The position numbers and the translations under genes are program-made. A stretch of 8,144 nucleotides of DNA, from positions 1 to 8,144 of the forward strand of contig JAUHXW010000118.1 of NCBI GenBank assembly GCA_030426705.1, given 5' to 3'. The notes under the pieces were generated by a model. It worked only from the letters and a program-made list of their open reading frames with translations. It did no database searches and had not been told where the DNA came from. Numbering within the stretch: position 1 is the first letter of the stretch; every line of letters starts with the position of its first letter. This DNA is from Gammaproteobacteria bacterium. Lineage in GTDB: Bacteria; Pseudomonadota; Gammaproteobacteria; Xanthomonadales; Marinicellaceae. Shown one piece after another: positions 1 through 6,739 of this stretch.

Positions 1-944
1 ACGCCAAGCTGGCCAGAGAAATGAACCAACCTTTGGTGGCTATTGAAAAAGCGCAATTGGCGATTGATGCCTTTCAAAGATCAGGGGATGTTCGTTATCA
101 AATGCAAGCCAAAACCGTTTTGGCAAGTATCCTGAGATTACGCAATGAGTTCTCTCAGGCTGAAAGATTGGTTAAAGAATCCCTGTTTCATGCTGAACAA
201 TTAAAACATCGCCGTGGAATCAGCGATAACCGCACCAAGTTAGCACGCATTTACCAGCAAACAGGACGCTTTCGGCTTGCTCACCAACAATGGCAACAAG
301 TGTTGGCACTGAACGCAGAACTGGAACTGTTTGGCAACAATGCCGAAGCCTATTTTTGGTTATTGAAACTACATTTGGCTGAAAGTAACATGGCTCAGGC
401 AGATATTGATATAAAAATGCTTGAGCAATTACAACTGGAACACCCCAGTCAAGAGATCACATTACTGTGGTTGGAAGCCCAATTGATTCTGGCAATACAT
501 TTGAATGAAACAGCAAAAGCACAGACTATTATCAGCGAACTTATCCGTCTTTCTCATGAGAAGATTAAGCTGTACCAGGGTGATTTGGCTTATTCTCTAG
601 AAAAATTTGCAGCCGCAGAATTGCACTATCTTGAGGCCTTGGTTACACTGAATGATAGTGGCCGATTTGATCAATTGGTTGAGTTGCATAACAGACTGAA
701 TCAACTATACCTGGTGTACAGTACTGAAAAACTCAGTGAAAATTTACAAAAAACCCTGAAGCTCAAAGCTTTTATTTATCCTGTACAAAAATACCAGGCG
801 CAAGCCGCTGCCAATGCAGGCAAAAATATACAGGCGGTGAGCCTGATGGAAGAACTGAAATTAAAAGCAGGTGGTTTTTGGCAATTTCAGGACCAACAAT
901 TGCTAGAAAAATTCAAACAATCCTCACTGAATTCCGAACAATAG
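1..944 (+). CDS. TPR-repeat protein, C-terminal part (5' end outside window)
   Basis: The frame is open from the window edge (first full codon at 3) to the TAG at 942-944. An ATG lies at 21, but the codons before it (AKLARE) complete the first helix of a TPR-like helix pair that continues as MNQPLVAIEKAQLAI, so the real start is probably upstream. Numbering from the ATG, TPR-like helix pairs with conserved small residues occur around 27-61, 64-100, 105-136, 143-176 and 183-213. The last ~60 residues are helical and rich in Lys and Gln, with no membrane segment or catalytic motif. TPR arrays are protein-interaction scaffolds. In gammaproteobacteria a similar C-terminal region often follows a winged-helix DNA-binding or kinase domain, but that part would lie outside the window, so no function is assigned. 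It is convergent with the valine operon. Confidence 0.75.
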   Translation, partial: AKLAREMNQPLVAIEKAQLAIDAFQRSGDVRYQMQAKTVLASILRLRNEFSQAERLVKESLFHAEQLKHRRGISDNRTKLARIYQQTGRFRLAHQQWQQVLALNAELELFGNNAEAYFWLLKLHLAESNMAQADIDIKMLEQLQLEHPSQEITLLWLEAQLILAIHLNETAKAQTIISELIRLSHEKIKLYQGDLAYSLEKFAAAELHYLEALVTLNDSGRFDQLVELHNRLNQLYLVYSTEKLSENLQKTLKLKAFIYPVQKYQAQAAANAGKNIQAVSLMEELKLKAGGFWQFQDQQLLEKFKQSSLNSEQ

Positions 945-973
945 TCACTAAGGACAGAGGCAACTTGGAGTTA

Positions 974-996
974 GGAGAGCTGTTCGACAACGCTCC
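974..996. repeat. imperfect hairpin, possible degenerate repeat arm
   Basis: GGAG at 974-977 pairs with CTCC at 993-996, and TGT/ACA closes a TCG loop, with two mismatches in the stem. It contains TTCGACAA, the core of the arm in the array that starts 15 bp further on. It lies 30 bp after the TPR gene stop and could be a decayed repeat arm or a weak transcription stop. There is no good T-tract after it. Confidence 0.3.
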
Positions 997-1010
997 TGTT
1001 CCCGGAATCA

Positions 1011-1482
1011 GGCTTCGACAAATACCTTGCTGAGTTTGTCGAAATACTCAGTCTAATTGTGCTTTCATTTTCAAGTACACTGGGCCTGTCGAAGTGTTGT
1101 CCAGAGATTGAATAAATTACCAGATTGCAACAGGCTTCGACAAGCTCAGCCGACTTGTAAAATTGAAGCAGCCTGAACTTGTCGAAGTGCTCAGCCGAAT
1201 TTTGCTTTCATTTTCAAGCACACTGAGCCTGTCGAAGTGTTATCCAGAGATTGAATCAATTAACAGATTGAAACAGGCTTCGACAAGCTCAGCCGACTTG
1301 TAAAATTGAAGCAGCCTGAGTTTTTCGAAGTGCTCAGCCGAATTTTGCTTTCATTTTCAAGTACACTGAGCCTGTCGAAGTGTTATCCAGAGATTGAAAA
1401 AATTACCGAATTGAAACAGGCTTCGACAAGCTTAGCCGGCTTGTAAAATTGAAGCAGCCTGAGCTTGTCGAAGTGCTCAGTC
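1011..1482. repeat. 143-bp tandem repeat array with REP-like inverted arms
   Basis: Units begin with GGCTTCGACA at 1011, 1133, 1276 and 1419, giving spacings of 122, 143 and 143 bp. The first unit lacks about 21 bp near its start and the last is cut after about 64 bp. By eye the two full units differ at about nine of 143 positions. Each full unit has one forward arm like CTTCGACAAGCTCAG (1135-1149, 1278-1292, and 1421-1435 in the last unit) and two reverse-complement arms (1173-1187 and 1223-1237; 1316-1330 and 1366-1380; 1459-1473 in the last), so several alternative hairpins are possible. The array fills the gap between two convergent genes. REP/BIME-type elements typically occupy such extragenic sites. 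No open reading frame or transposase accompanies it. Confidence 0.88.
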
Positions 1483-1491
1483 AGCTTTTTT
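1452..1491. terminator. candidate bidirectional terminator between convergent genes
   Basis: AAGC (1452-1455) pairs with GCTT (1484-1487) and CTGAGC (1459-1464) with GCTCAG (1475-1480), separated by two mismatches and one G-C pair, with a 10-nt loop. On the + strand a T-run (1486-1491) follows at once. On the - strand the stem starts within a few bases of the mmsB stop and is followed by CAATTTTA, a poorer tail. The stem is built from the last, truncated repeat unit, so the array may supply the 3' end of the mmsB operon. Competing pairing with the arm at 1421-1435 is possible. Confidence 0.38.
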
Positions 1492-2383
1492 AATTGTTCT
1501 TTTGCAACAGCTGTAAAATGCTCGAAAAGTCTTTACCACCAGCACCAGTCCCTTGGTGAATTTGATACAACTGAGTGGCCAAAGCTCCCAATGGTGTGGC
1601 ACTTTTTGATTTAGCTGCCAATTCTTGTGACAGACCCAAATCCTTGCTCATCAAATCAACCATAAAGCCGCCTTGATAATCATTACTCGAAGGCACATTG
1701 GGCATGACGTTGGGATATGGGTTATAAACTTGTAATGACCAGTTATTACCTGAGCTTGCTTTCATGATTTCAGACATCACTTTGGGATCAAGACCTTGTT
1801 GTGCGCCCATATTCAGTGCTTCAGCAGTTCCAATCATGTGAATGGCGAGCAGCATGTTGTTGCAGATTTTAGCCACTTGTCCAGCACCAGAAGCACCGGC
1901 ATGAAAGATATGACGTCCCATGGCACTCAATACAGATTTGGCGTTTTCAAAATGTGCGGCTTCACCGCCACAAATAAAGGTCAATGTGCCCGCTTCAGCT
2001 GCCGCAGTACCTCCTGATACCGGCGCATCAATCATGGCTATGCCTTTTTGTTCACAGGCTTTGGCCACGGCTCTGGCATCATCCGCTGCAATGGTCGATG
2101 AATCAATAATCAACACATCTTTTTTGACATGGTTGATTAGACCATTGCTGCCTGTGTAAAGCGATTTGACAATCGCACCATTCGGCAACATCGAAATGAT
2201 GACATCGGCATCTTGGATGGCCGATTTGGCATTGTCAGCAGTGTTCGCACCAGCAGATTTCAAGTCGGCCACGGCTTTGGCATTCAGGTCATAAACAGTG
2301 ACTTTGAATTCTTTTTTAATCAGGTTTTTGGCCATGGGTCCGCCCATATTGCCCAAGCCAATGAATGCAATGTGTTGTGTCAT
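1490..2383 (-). CDS. mmsB: 3-hydroxyisobutyrate dehydrogenase
   Basis: It oxidises 3-hydroxyisobutyrate to methylmalonate semialdehyde with NAD in cytosolic valine catabolism. The 297-residue length is typical of the beta-hydroxyacid dehydrogenase family. Visible features are the Rossmann motif GLGNMGGPMA at about 10-19, with Asp32 at the end of the second strand (VYDLN), which favours NAD over NADP. DAPVSGG at 119-125 contains the substrate-binding Ser123. GQVAKICNN at 169-177 carries the catalytic Lys172 and Asn176, and the C-terminal helical domain has the KDL motif near 247-249. The start is supported by AGAGG at 2394-2390, six bases from the ATG; the stop codon of the upstream hydrolase overlaps this region and only 3 nt separate the two genes. 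It is the last gene of the operon. Related glyoxylate/tartronate semialdehyde reductases are the main alternative, but the neighbours settle the assignment. Confidence 0.95.
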   Translation of the reverse strand: MTQHIAFIGLGNMGGPMAKNLIKKEFKVTVYDLNAKAVADLKSAGANTADNAKSAIQDADVIISMLPNGAIVKSLYTGSNGLINHVKKDVLIIDSSTIAADDARAVAKACEQKGIAMIDAPVSGGTAAAEAGTLTFICGGEAAHFENAKSVLSAMGRHIFHAGASGAGQVAKICNNMLLAIHMIGTAEALNMGAQQGLDPKVMSEIMKASSGNNWSLQVYNPYPNVMPNVPSSNDYQGGFMVDLMSKDLGLSQELAAKSKSATPLGALATQLYQIHQGTGAGGKDFSSILQLLQKNN

Positions 2384-2386
2384 AAA

Positions 2387-3496
2387 TTACCTCTGGTTAT
2401 TTTGTGGTTGGGTGAAAAACACCTCAACCATTGTGGGAGTGATGTCTTCAACCGAAGCAACGCTCCATTTTGGCTTACCGTCTTTGTCAATCAACAAAGC
2501 CCTGATGCCTTCCGGCAAATCCGGGTGCATGGCGCATTGGGTTGACATGTTCAATTCCATGTCAAATACTTCAGCCAGACTCATGTGTTTGGCACGTTTG
2601 ATTTGCTCTCTGACCAAGTGCAGTGTCATAGGGCAGCCACCCAGCAAAGCTTTGGCCGCAAAGGATAACCACTTGTCATCCGTCTCCAAATCTTTGAATT
2701 GTTGAACCACATCAGCCAAATCAACCGGCGCCATCAATTCATTGATCAGTTCATAATTAACCCACAGTTGGCTTTCATGAACCCGTTGTTCCATTTGCGC
2801 TGTTTCAATCGCCACAGTGATGCCATCATGGGTACCATCAGATGCCAAAATAGCCATTTGTAATTCGCCCAAATCCTCAGTATTGACCGCAAAATCTGCC
2901 AATTTGGTGAACAAAGCATCGGCTGCGTTCATGCGCGCACCGGTCATGCCCAAAAATTCGGCACAACGACCTGGCATGCGGTTAAAAAACCATGAAGCTC
3001 CGACATCAGGGTACAAGCCAATGGTCACTTCTGGCATGGCAATCATCGAGCGTTCGGTCACAATGCGATGCGAGCCACCCACAGCCACGCCCAAACCACC
3101 ACCCATCACAATACCATCGGCATAAATGATGACAGGTTGGGCGTAATTATGGATGGTTTGATCCAATTGATATTCCTTGGTGAAAAACTCATGTGCTTTG
3201 ACCGGAATATCGCCTTTGGCGGTTGCTTTCATTGAGTGATACAGCATCACCACATCACCACCGGCACAAAAAGCTTTGTCACCAGCGCCTTCAATCCAAA
3301 CCACTTTCACTTCATCATTCTCAGCCCAATCGTCTAAGGTAGCCTGCATGGCCTCAATCATGTCTGTTGACAAAGCATTCAAGGCTTTGGGTTTGTCCAA
3401 AACGATCTTACCCAATAAACCGAAGTCAGCTTCAACCAACTTGGTTTTGATGTTTTCGCTCAGTGGGTGTGGTGTTTCATTCATACAGTCGGTCAT
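2387..3496 (-). CDS. 3-hydroxyisobutyryl-CoA hydrolase
   Basis: It hydrolyses 3-hydroxyisobutyryl-CoA to free 3-hydroxyisobutyrate, which mmsB then oxidises. The 369 residues are longer than a plain enoyl-CoA hydratase (about 260) and fit the hydrolase branch of the crotonase superfamily. Visible are the CoA-site segment AFCAGGD at 75-81, the oxyanion-hole run GIVMGGGLG at 128-136, and MPEVTIGLYPDVGAS at 154-168 with the acidic residues Glu156 and Asp164 expected of hydrolases. The C-terminal EGIRALLIDKD..PKW segment (329-344) is characteristic of this subfamily. The ATG overlaps the preceding TGA by one base (TGATG), suggesting coupled translation. GAGG at 3510-3507 lies ten bases upstream, rather far, inside the acyl-CoA dehydrogenase gene. 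An alternative ATG at 3484 (Met5) has no better ribosome site. Confidence 0.93.
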   Translation of the reverse strand: MTDCMNETPHPLSENIKTKLVEADFGLLGKIVLDKPKALNALSTDMIEAMQATLDDWAENDEVKVVWIEGAGDKAFCAGGDVVMLYHSMKATAKGDIPVKAHEFFTKEYQLDQTIHNYAQPVIIYADGIVMGGGLGVAVGGSHRIVTERSMIAMPEVTIGLYPDVGASWFFNRMPGRCAEFLGMTGARMNAADALFTKLADFAVNTEDLGELQMAILASDGTHDGITVAIETAQMEQRVHESQLWVNYELINELMAPVDLADVVQQFKDLETDDKWLSFAAKALLGGCPMTLHLVREQIKRAKHMSLAEVFDMELNMSTQCAMHPDLPEGIRALLIDKDGKPKWSVASVEDITPTMVEVFFTQPQNNQR

Positions 3497-4656
3497 CAGA
3501 TGATTACCTCGGTGGCGCCTTCCTGTAAAATCTTACGTGAAATGATCAAACGCATGATTTCATTGGTACCTTCCAGAATTCGATGCACCCGTGCATCACG
3601 CACATGACGTTCCAATGGGTATTCCTTGATGTAGCCATAACCACCATGCAGTTGCAGTGCTTCATCACAAATCTGAAAACACACATCGGTGGCGAAACGT
3701 TTGGCCATGGCACAATAAGCGGTGGCTTGCGGGTCTTTGTGATCCAACTTGTGTGCGGCCAATCGTACCATTTGACGAGCAGCAATCATTTCAGTCAACA
3801 TATCAGCCAACTTGAATTGCAATGCTTGAAACGAGGCCAAAGTTTTACCAAATTGCTTGCGCTCCAGCATATAGGCTTGTGCTTGATTCAAGGCCGCTTG
3901 TGCCGTACCCAAAGAACAAGATGCTATATTAATTCGTCCACCATCCAACCCTTTCATGGCAAATTTAAAGCCTTCGCCCTCACCACCAATCAGGTATTCA
4001 GCCGGAATTTTCACGTCTTCAAAAGTTATCAAACGGGTGGGTTGCGAGTTCCAGCCCATTTTGTCCTCTTTCTTACCGTAGGAAATACCATCGGCATCTG
4101 CGGGTACCATAAAGCAAGAAATGCCTCTGGGGCCCGGCTCACCGGTTCTGGCCATGACGATCAGAATATCGGTTGAACCTGCACCAGATATAAAGGTTTT
4201 ACTACCGTTAAGCACATAACCACTGTCGGTTTTTTCTGCAGTTGTTTTCAAGTTACCGGCATCAGAACCATGACCAGGCTCGGTCAAACAATAGGACGCC
4301 AACAATTCTCCTGAAGTCAACTTTGTGCCCCACTCTGAAGCCAATGCATCACTGCCGAATGTGGTTAACATCCACGCACACATGTTATGAATGGTGAGGT
4401 ATGCGGTGGTAGACGTGCAATGCTTGGACATTTCCTCAAAAATCAAAGAAGCATCCAAACGACTCAAACCCAATCCACCGTATTGTTCAGGAGAATAGAT
4501 ACCTAAGAAGCCTAACTCTCCCGTGTTTTTAATCACATCGACTGGAAAAAAACTCTCTTCATCCCATTTGGCTGCATGGGGTGCCATTTCGCTGGCAGCA
4601 AATTCTTTGGCTGCATCGACAAAAGCCTGTTGGTCTTCATTCAACTCAAAATTCAT
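3496..4656 (-). CDS. isobutyryl-CoA dehydrogenase (acyl-CoA dehydrogenase, ACAD8-like)
   Basis: This FAD enzyme should convert isobutyryl-CoA to methacrylyl-CoA, passing electrons to electron-transfer flavoprotein. The 386 residues cover the N-terminal helical, middle beta and C-terminal helical domains. Family signatures are visible: YCLTEPGHGSDAG at 122-134, RKQFGKTLASFQALQ at 266-280, and ALQLHGGYGYIKEYPLER from 333. The expected catalytic base is Glu362 in RILEGTNEIMR. The stretch GLDGGRINIASCSLGTAQAA (236-255) and the NSQPTR segment closely resemble mammalian ACAD8 as I remember it, and the neighbours are valine genes, so isobutyryl-CoA is the best substrate guess. A 2-methyl-branched short-chain acyl-CoA dehydrogenase is the main alternative. 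AAGGA at 4668-4664, seven bases from the ATG, supports the start; it shares a base with the mmsA stop, 11 nt upstream of the start. Confidence 0.9.
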   Translation of the reverse strand: MNFELNEDQQAFVDAAKEFAASEMAPHAAKWDEESFFPVDVIKNTGELGFLGIYSPEQYGGLGLSRLDASLIFEEMSKHCTSTTAYLTIHNMCAWMLTTFGSDALASEWGTKLTSGELLASYCLTEPGHGSDAGNLKTTAEKTDSGYVLNGSKTFISGAGSTDILIVMARTGEPGPRGISCFMVPADADGISYGKKEDKMGWNSQPTRLITFEDVKIPAEYLIGGEGEGFKFAMKGLDGGRINIASCSLGTAQAALNQAQAYMLERKQFGKTLASFQALQFKLADMLTEMIAARQMVRLAAHKLDHKDPQATAYCAMAKRFATDVCFQICDEALQLHGGYGYIKEYPLERHVRDARVHRILEGTNEIMRLIISRKILQEGATEVII

Positions 4657-4667
4657 CGACGTTTCCT

Positions 4668-6164
4668 TTACAAGTTAATGGTTGCATTGGGTGCCGCATC
4701 ATCTGGAATATCAGATTCAAACCAACGTGCGGTAACGGTTTTGGTTTCGGTATAGAAGCGCACTGCTTGTTTACCGTAGGCATGTTGATCACCATAAAAA
4801 GACTTTCGCCAGCCGGTGAAAGAAAAGAATGGTAATGGCACTGGAATAGGAATGTTGATACCTACCTGGCCTACTTTGATGTCGTGCTGGAATTTACGGG
4901 CAGCTGCACCTGAAGAAGTGAAGATTGAAGTACCATTGCCATATGGGTTGTTGTTGATTAACTCGATGGCCTCTTCTAAAGTATCAGCTGTCATCACACA
5001 CAGAACCGGACCAAAAATTTCTTCGCTGTAAATACTCATATCGGTGGTCACGTTGTTGAATAAAGTGGGCCCAATCCAATTACCATTGGGAAATCCTTCG
5101 ACTTCCAAACCACGCCCATCAAGCAACAAATCAGCACCCTCTTCCACACCTTTGGCAATCAATGATTCAACACGTGCTTTGGCTTGTGGTGAAATCAATG
5201 GGCCGTAGAATGATTCTGGGTTTTTCCAGTGTCCGGGTTTCATTTCTGCCATCTTGCCTTTGATTTCATCAATCCAGTCTTTGGCTTCGCCAACCAATAC
5301 CGCCACAGAAATCGCCATACAACGTTGTCCTGCTGCGCCACATGAAGAACCTGCGATGTTATTAATCACTTGGTTTTTGTTGGCATCCGGCATCACCACC
5401 ATGTGGTTTTTTGCACCGGCAAAAGCCTGAACTCGTTTCAGGTTATCGGTGCCGGTTTTGTATATATGTTCACCCACAGGAACTGAACCCACAAACGAAA
5501 TGGCTTCGATATCGGGGTGATTCAATATTTGATTGACCTGATCCTTGCCACCATGAACCACTTGCAACACATCTTTAGGAAAGCCCGCTTCATAAAAAAG
5601 CTCAGCCAAACGCATGGGCGTATTGGGATCTTGTTCAGAGGGTTTCAAAACAAAAGTATTGCCACAGACGACTGCCATGGGAAACATCCACAGTGGAATC
5701 ATCGCTGGGAAGTTAAATGGAGTGATGCCAGCACACACGCCCAAGGGTTGAATCATTGAGTAAGTGTCCACTTTGTTGGCCACGTTTTCAACAGTTTCGC
5801 CCATCATCATTGAGGGCATATTGGCCGCATGTTCAGCCACCTCAATACCACGCCAAACATCACCTTTGGCATCTTCAAAGTTTTTACCAGTTTCTTCAGC
5901 CAGAATTTCAGCCAATTCATCATGATGCTTTTTCAGTAAATGATGAAAATTCAACATCAACCTGGCTCTTTGAGTTACAGGCACATCTTTCCAGGTTTCA
6001 AATGCTTTTTTGGCAGAAGTAATGGCACGCTCCATTTCATCACTTGTTGCCATAGGAACCTGGCAAATCACTTCTTGTGTTGCCGGATCAGTCACATCCA
6101 ACCAGTCAGCGGATTGGCTGATCACTGATTGTCCATCAATAAACATAGAAACTTTACGTGTCAT
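4668..6164 (-). CDS. mmsA: CoA-acylating methylmalonate-semialdehyde dehydrogenase
   Basis: It converts methylmalonate semialdehyde to propionyl-CoA, CO2 and NADH, and handles malonate semialdehyde similarly. The 498-residue length is typical. The aldehyde dehydrogenase fold is visible as GITPFNFPAMIPLW at 146-159 (Asn151), FVLKPSEQDP at 171-180 (Lys174), the NAD-site strand FVGSVPVG at 224-231, the nucleophile Cys282 in GAAGQRCMA, and EEIFGPVL at 381-388. The usual general-base Glu is absent: AFAGAKNHMVVMPD (247-260) has Asn253 where most aldehyde dehydrogenases carry Glu, a hallmark of this CoA-dependent family. The C-terminal segment GWRKSFYGDQHAYGKQAVRF is also characteristic. AAGG at 6175-6172, seven bases from the ATG, supports the start. 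It is the first gene of the operon and has a leader of roughly 194 nt upstream. Confidence 0.96.
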   Translation of the reverse strand: MTRKVSMFIDGQSVISQSADWLDVTDPATQEVICQVPMATSDEMERAITSAKKAFETWKDVPVTQRARLMLNFHHLLKKHHDELAEILAEETGKNFEDAKGDVWRGIEVAEHAANMPSMMMGETVENVANKVDTYSMIQPLGVCAGITPFNFPAMIPLWMFPMAVVCGNTFVLKPSEQDPNTPMRLAELFYEAGFPKDVLQVVHGGKDQVNQILNHPDIEAISFVGSVPVGEHIYKTGTDNLKRVQAFAGAKNHMVVMPDANKNQVINNIAGSSCGAAGQRCMAISVAVLVGEAKDWIDEIKGKMAEMKPGHWKNPESFYGPLISPQAKARVESLIAKGVEEGADLLLDGRGLEVEGFPNGNWIGPTLFNNVTTDMSIYSEEIFGPVLCVMTADTLEEAIELINNNPYGNGTSIFTSSGAAARKFQHDIKVGQVGINIPIPVPLPFFSFTGWRKSFYGDQHAYGKQAVRFYTETKTVTARWFESDIPDDAAPNATINL

Positions 6165-6203
6165 AGATATACCTTTAATTTTGTCAGTCGGCTAAACCCA
6201 ATT

Positions 6204-6217
6204 CAGTATTTACACTG
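6204..6217. promoter_or_regulatory. palindromic operator candidate upstream of mmsA
   Basis: CAGTATTTACACTG is a near-palindrome: the outer CAGT/ACTG arms are perfect and only some central positions break symmetry. It lies 40-53 bp upstream of the mmsA start codon, a place where a repressor could block transcription. I cannot name the protein that would bind it, and no regulator gene is in the window. If the operon is transcribed only from the promoter at 6365-6373, this site would lie within the transcribed leader and act as a roadblock rather than at the promoter itself. Confidence 0.3.
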
Positions 6218-6296
6218 CGATGTTTGCTTATGAAAAGGGTTTGGGAAAAGCCCATTGCAAAACGGCAAACAGAATTTAGGTTCAGGTTATTAAGAA

Positions 6297-6358
6297 CTCA
6301 AACAGGATGTCCCCCTGTGGAATCTGCAGCCGTAGAAGATGCGACTCCAAAATTGAGC
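6297..6358 (-). promoter_or_regulatory. possible structured 5' leader of the mmsA operon
   Basis: Read on the minus strand from the predicted start near 6358, GGAGTC (6348-6343) pairs with GATTCC through one G-U wobble, and the adjacent GCA/TGC extends the stem to nine pairs around an A bulge and an 11-nt loop. ACAGG (6318-6314) pairs with CCTGT (6306-6302) around a 7-nt loop. CTCAA (6357-6353) and TTGAG (6301-6297) could close both hairpins into a three-way arrangement. The loop bases ACGGC (6333-6329) are complementary to GCCGT downstream (6266-6262), a potential pseudoknot. The wobble pair fits a minus-strand transcript. I match this to no known riboswitch class, and short pairings found by hand can be chance. 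Confidence 0.27.
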
Positions 6359-6364
6359 GACGGC

Positions 6365-6373
6365 ATTATACCA
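6365..6373 (-). promoter_or_regulatory. extended -10 promoter for the mmsA operon
   Basis: On the minus strand the sequence reads TGGTATAAT: a perfect TATAAT (6370-6365) preceded by the TGn extended -10 element. The best -35 is weak (TTGTGA at 6395-6390, spacer 19), which extended -10 promoters tolerate. Transcription would start near 6358, about 194 nt before the mmsA ATG. No other convincing sigma-70 site is seen closer to the gene. Confidence 0.5.
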
Positions 6374-6423
6374 CCAAAGTGCAGTAAAATCACAAAATAC
6401 GGTCGTTTTGCTGATGTAAAAAA

Positions 6424-6438
6424 TGTGAACAATTCACA
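6424..6438. promoter_or_regulatory. perfect inverted repeat, CRP-like but with 5-bp spacer
   Basis: TGTGAACAATTCACA has perfect 6-bp arms around CAA. It resembles the TGTGA/TCACA halves of a CRP site, but with five rather than six bases between them. Its centre (6431) is about 41 bp upstream of the start site expected from the TAAAAT at 6460-6465, the position used by class II activators. It most likely serves the lipoprotein gene, though it also lies about 73 bp upstream of the predicted mmsA transcription start. Confidence 0.35.
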
Positions 6439-6459
6439 GATAAGGCAGTTTGAATTTGC

Positions 6460-6465
6460 TAAAAT
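6460..6465 (+). promoter_or_regulatory. candidate -10 box for the lipoprotein gene
   Basis: TAAAAT lies 28 bp before the lipoprotein ATG, so transcription would start near 6472. No acceptable -35 hexamer is found 16-18 bp upstream (the bases there read around CAGATA), which fits an activator-dependent promoter if it is real. Confidence 0.28.
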
Positions 6466-6493
6466 CATAAGACCTGATATTTTGGATTAAACC

Positions 6494-6727
6494 ATGAATT
6501 GTAAAACCACCTTCATCGGCCTGATAGCTTTCTTGTTTTTAGTCTCATGTGCATCTGATCCAATTGACCCTTTGGATCCTACCATAGGTGATAAAAACAA
6601 CCTGCAACCCCAATGTCCAATCGGTTATGAACCGGTTTATAGCACAGAAATTGTGATTAAATCGACCGAAGATGATCGCAAAACGGGCAAGCCCCAGCGA
6701 ACCTACAAATGTGAACCCATTAAATAA
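6494..6727 (+). CDS. small outer-membrane lipoprotein of unknown function
   Basis: It encodes 77 residues. The N-terminus has a Lys (K4), a hydrophobic core at 7-17 and a lipobox LVSC with the lipidated Cys19. The residues after it are Ala-Ser, with no Asp at +2, so the Lol system should send it to the outer membrane. The mature part is about 59 residues, begins with an acidic, Pro-rich stretch (SDPIDPLDPTIGD), and has two further Cys (41 and 73) in CPIGYEP and YKCEP contexts, which could form a disulfide. No enzymatic motif is visible and I do not recognise the family. GGAT seven to eight bases upstream is a modest ribosome site. The secreted amidase-like gene follows after 12 nt, so the two are probably co-transcribed and may work together at the envelope, an inference from position only. 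Confidence 0.72.
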   Translation: MNCKTTFIGLIAFLFLVSCASDPIDPLDPTIGDKNNLQPQCPIGYEPVYSTEIVIKSTEDDRKTGKPQRTYKCEPIK

Positions 6728-6739
6728 AAAAGACAAACC

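Noticed and set aside
1011..1482. CRISPR array
   Set aside because: The whole 143-bp unit repeats, including the parts between arms, so there are no unique spacers, and no cas gene is present.
2213..2705. Overlapping open frames on the + strand (from 2213 and 2298) across the mmsB/hydrolase junction
   Set aside because: Both are antisense to two confidently identified genes and show no domain or ribosome site.
3583..4176. A 197-codon open frame on the + strand opposite the acyl-CoA dehydrogenase
   Set aside because: It is antisense to a strongly conserved enzyme and rich in His, Cys and Gln as expected of a shadow frame.
1490..6164. Frameshift or pseudogene in the valine operon
   Set aside because: All four genes have expected full lengths, intact catalytic residues and close, orderly junctions.
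6224..6490. An 88-codon open frame on the + strand starting with TTG, before the lipoprotein
   Set aside because: It starts with a rare codon without a ribosome site, its translation has no recognisable domain, and it runs over the oppositely directed mmsA promoter and leader. I read it as chance openness of intergenic DNA.
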